A stretch of DNA of 20,778 bases, from the IMG/VR virus record IMGVR_UViG_3300031746_000210, positions 1 to 20,778 of that record; one strand, written 5' to 3'. Shown in pieces: positions 19,660 through 20,778 of this stretch. The stretch is from a virus. The notes below the pieces were generated by a model. It had not been told where the DNA came from. It searched no databases and worked only from the letters and a program-made list of their open reading frames with translations. Each line of letters begins with the position of its first letter. Position 1 is the stretch's first letter. A program made the translations under genes and the position numbers.

Positions 19660-19908
19660 ATGGGAAAAATAATATTAGAGTTTGACTCTGAAGAAGAAAA
19701 AAATGATGCAAGAACCGCATTAGATGGATATAAATGGAAAATAGCTATGTGGGATTTAGATCAATTACTTCGAGGAACCACAAAATATGGTACAAGTTTA
19801 CTTGATAAATCAAAAGAATCAAGTGAAGAAGAGGTGGATATTGCACAAAAAATACGTGACGAAATAAGAGAAATACTTAATGGTTATAGTTTAGATTTAA
19901 ACGACTAA
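19660..19908 (+). CDS. conserved phage hypothetical protein, 82 aa
   Basis: The protein (MGKIILEFDSEEEKNDARTA, LDGYKWKIAMWDLDQLLRG, then AQKIRDEIREILNGYSLDL) resembles a phage family of unknown function that shares the LEFDxxEE start and the AxWDxDQxLR helix. It is acidic, helical and soluble. It starts 2 bases after the previous stop, so it belongs to the same message as the paralog pair. It is followed by a 125-base gap holding a promoter. Confidence 0.75.
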   Translation: MGKIILEFDSEEEKNDARTALDGYKWKIAMWDLDQLLRGTTKYGTSLLDKSKESSEEEVDIAQKIRDEIREILNGYSLDLND

Positions 19909-19980
19909 AAAAAAAGAATCAAGTATATGTGGGTTAATACGTATAAATCAGGATTTAGTAGTAAACATATTGTAATGGAG

Positions 19981-20011
19981 TTGACATTACGATAAAAAAT
20001 AATTATATTAA
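19981..20011 (+). promoter_or_regulatory. possible promoter
   Basis: TTG at 19981-19983 (in TTGACA), 20 bases, then TATATTAA at 20004-20011, which keeps TAnnTT but not the final TG. The next ATG is at 20034. A short inverted repeat (GTAATG at 19972-19977, CATTAC at 19985-19990) surrounds the -33 element. Confidence 0.4.
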
Positions 20012-20033
20012 AAATATATAAATAAAATAAATT

Positions 20034-20369
20034 ATGAAAAAAATTTCAATCATCATTATTATCACATTAATTTTTACTGGACTATTTGCTGCCATTATCA
20101 ATAATAGAGCAAATACCAAATTTAGTAGATTAATAAAAAATAAAGAAAGAATAATCGACAGTCTTAAAAAAAATCCCCATGTAGATACTCTATGGTTATC
20201 ATTACCTGAAGACTCCATAAAGGTTCAAATAGGAAAACAATTAAAAAAAATTCAATCTCAAAGGGATAGAAATAGGGCGTTGAAAGAATATATTATTTTC
20301 TTAGAAAATGAAAACCAATTTTTAGGTAGTGTTCTTGCTGAGAAAGAATTAAAAGACGGTATCAAATAA
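20034..20369 (+). CDS. membrane-anchored coiled-coil protein, 111 aa
   Basis: Residues 4-22 (ISIIIIITLIFTGLFAAII) form a signal-anchor helix. The rest is charged with a likely coiled coil (about 25-45 and 70-100, QLKKIQSQRDRNRALKEYII) and ends KELKDGIK. The layout, one N-terminal membrane helix plus coiled coil, is like that of an inner-membrane spanin, but no outer-membrane lipoprotein partner lies adjacent, so this is only a possibility. A promoter-like element precedes it. Confidence 0.7.
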   Translation: MKKISIIIIITLIFTGLFAAIINNRANTKFSRLIKNKERIIDSLKKNPHVDTLWLSLPEDSIKVQIGKQLKKIQSQRDRNRALKEYIIFLENENQFLGSVLAEKELKDGIK

Positions 20370-20411
20370 CAAATAAATTACTAAAAACATAAAAAATGAA
20401 AAAAAAATATT

Positions 20412-20645
20412 ATGAGTGAAAACACAACACCTTACATAGGTTCGGATGGATATTTTTTTATGGATGACGACGAAATAAAATTATGGGACAACACCTTAAT
20501 AGACGGACTTAAAGAGATTGAAATGGGAGAAGTAATTGACAAAATTAGAAATTATTACAATACTTGTTGTGATATTGATGGAAGACCACCATCTAAAGTG
20601 GAACTCAACGAGTTTCTTGATTCATTAAAAATAAATAATAAATAA
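20412..20645 (+). CDS. hypothetical acidic phage protein, 77 aa
   Basis: Not recognised. The protein is acidic (FFMDDDEIKLWDNTLIDGLK, then EMGEVIDKIRNYYN) and ends DGRPPSKVELNEFLDSLKIN. It has two adjacent cysteines (TCCDIDG). There is no signal peptide. Its ATG overlaps the end of a 7-codon upstream reading frame that starts at 20396. It is followed by an A6T-type leader before the next gene. Confidence 0.65.
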   Translation: MSENTTPYIGSDGYFFMDDDEIKLWDNTLIDGLKEIEMGEVIDKIRNYYNTCCDIDGRPPSKVELNEFLDSLKINNK

Positions 20646-20671
20646 AAAATAATAAATAAAAAATAAAAAAT

Positions 20672-20778
20672 ATGAAAAAATTAATGATTAGTATTGCGTT
20701 AATGTTAACTTTAAATGTTAATGCACAATGGATAAACAAAAATGTTAATAATGGATTTGATGACCCTTATCGAATATG
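20672..20778 (+). CDS. start of a secreted protein, cut by the window edge
   Basis: Only the first 35 residues are visible: MKKLMISIALMLTLNVNA is a signal peptide with a likely cut after Ala18, before QWINKNVNNGFDDPYRI. The QW-x-K-N-x-x-N-G-F-D-x-PY start of the mature part resembles a phage family I recall, of unknown function. The ATG sits directly after two AAAAAAT heptamers (20658-20671). The protein should be exported by the Sec pathway; what it does outside the cytoplasm is unknown. Confidence 0.7.
   Translation, partial: MKKLMISIALMLTLNVNAQWINKNVNNGFDDPYRI

Noticed and set aside
20396-20419. Seven-codon frame (MKKKYYE) overlapping the start of the 20,412 gene
   Set aside because: It is too short to support, and poly-A leaders easily create such frames.

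Overview
This AT-rich window looks like part of the genome of a large lytic phage that infects a Bacteroidetes host, probably a flavobacterium. Four observations support this. (1) Genes are tightly packed, mostly small and on one strand, with 1-26 nt overlaps, and many have phage-type products (DUF3310, an MGTNYY protein, MGCGC and MKQTAVEWL families). (2) Start codons lack Shine-Dalgarno sequences and sit behind A-rich leaders. (3) Several genes are preceded by the Bacteroidetes promoter pattern TTG-N19/20-TAnnTTTG. (4) The DnaK sequence is of Bacteroidetes type. No capsid, tail, terminase, integrase or replication gene lies in the window, so phage identity is inferred from context. No tRNA, rRNA, CRISPR array or insertion sequence was seen. 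No stretch longer than 300 bases lacks a gene.

Layout. 1-2,233: the tail of a plus-strand gene, a terminator, then three minus-strand genes, including a 46-residue MGCGC protein. 2,317-3,855: a very acidic protein with an N-terminal tag. 3,897-6,379: an operon-like run of an unknown protein, a complete class II glutamine synthetase, a DUF3310 protein and a small membrane protein. 6,449-8,083: a beta-class DNA methyltransferase, a convergent DUF192 protein and a Nudix hydrolase, closed by a strong terminator. 8,282-10,174: small phage proteins and a lipoprotein, ending in three consecutive hairpins. 10,242-10,802 (minus): an ECF-like sigma factor. 10,850-12,505: a P-loop polynucleotide-kinase-like protein and small overlapping genes. 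12,604-15,398: DnaK (Hsp70), a small protein and a prolyl-4-hydroxylase-like oxygenase. 15,455-17,448: a second lipoprotein, small proteins, a membrane-anchored coiled-coil protein and a metallophosphoesterase. 17,504-20,778: small phage proteins, including a tandem paralogous pair and a gene flanked by 22-bp direct repeats, ending in a truncated secreted protein.

How the genes may work together. The window reads as an accessory or early region that reshapes the host: nitrogen metabolism (glutamine synthetase), protein folding (DnaK), nucleotide handling (Nudix, P-loop kinase, metallophosphoesterase), DNA modification (methyltransferase), transcription (sigma factor) and the cell envelope (two lipoproteins, membrane proteins). 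The observation I rate highest is that the sigma factor and the large acidic protein share an N-terminal sequence of the form MK-(K)-I-I-x-(I/L)-T-E that ends in (I/L)-x-E. This resembles T4-type capsid-targeting peptides cut by the prohead protease, and it raises the possibility that both proteins are packaged in the virion.
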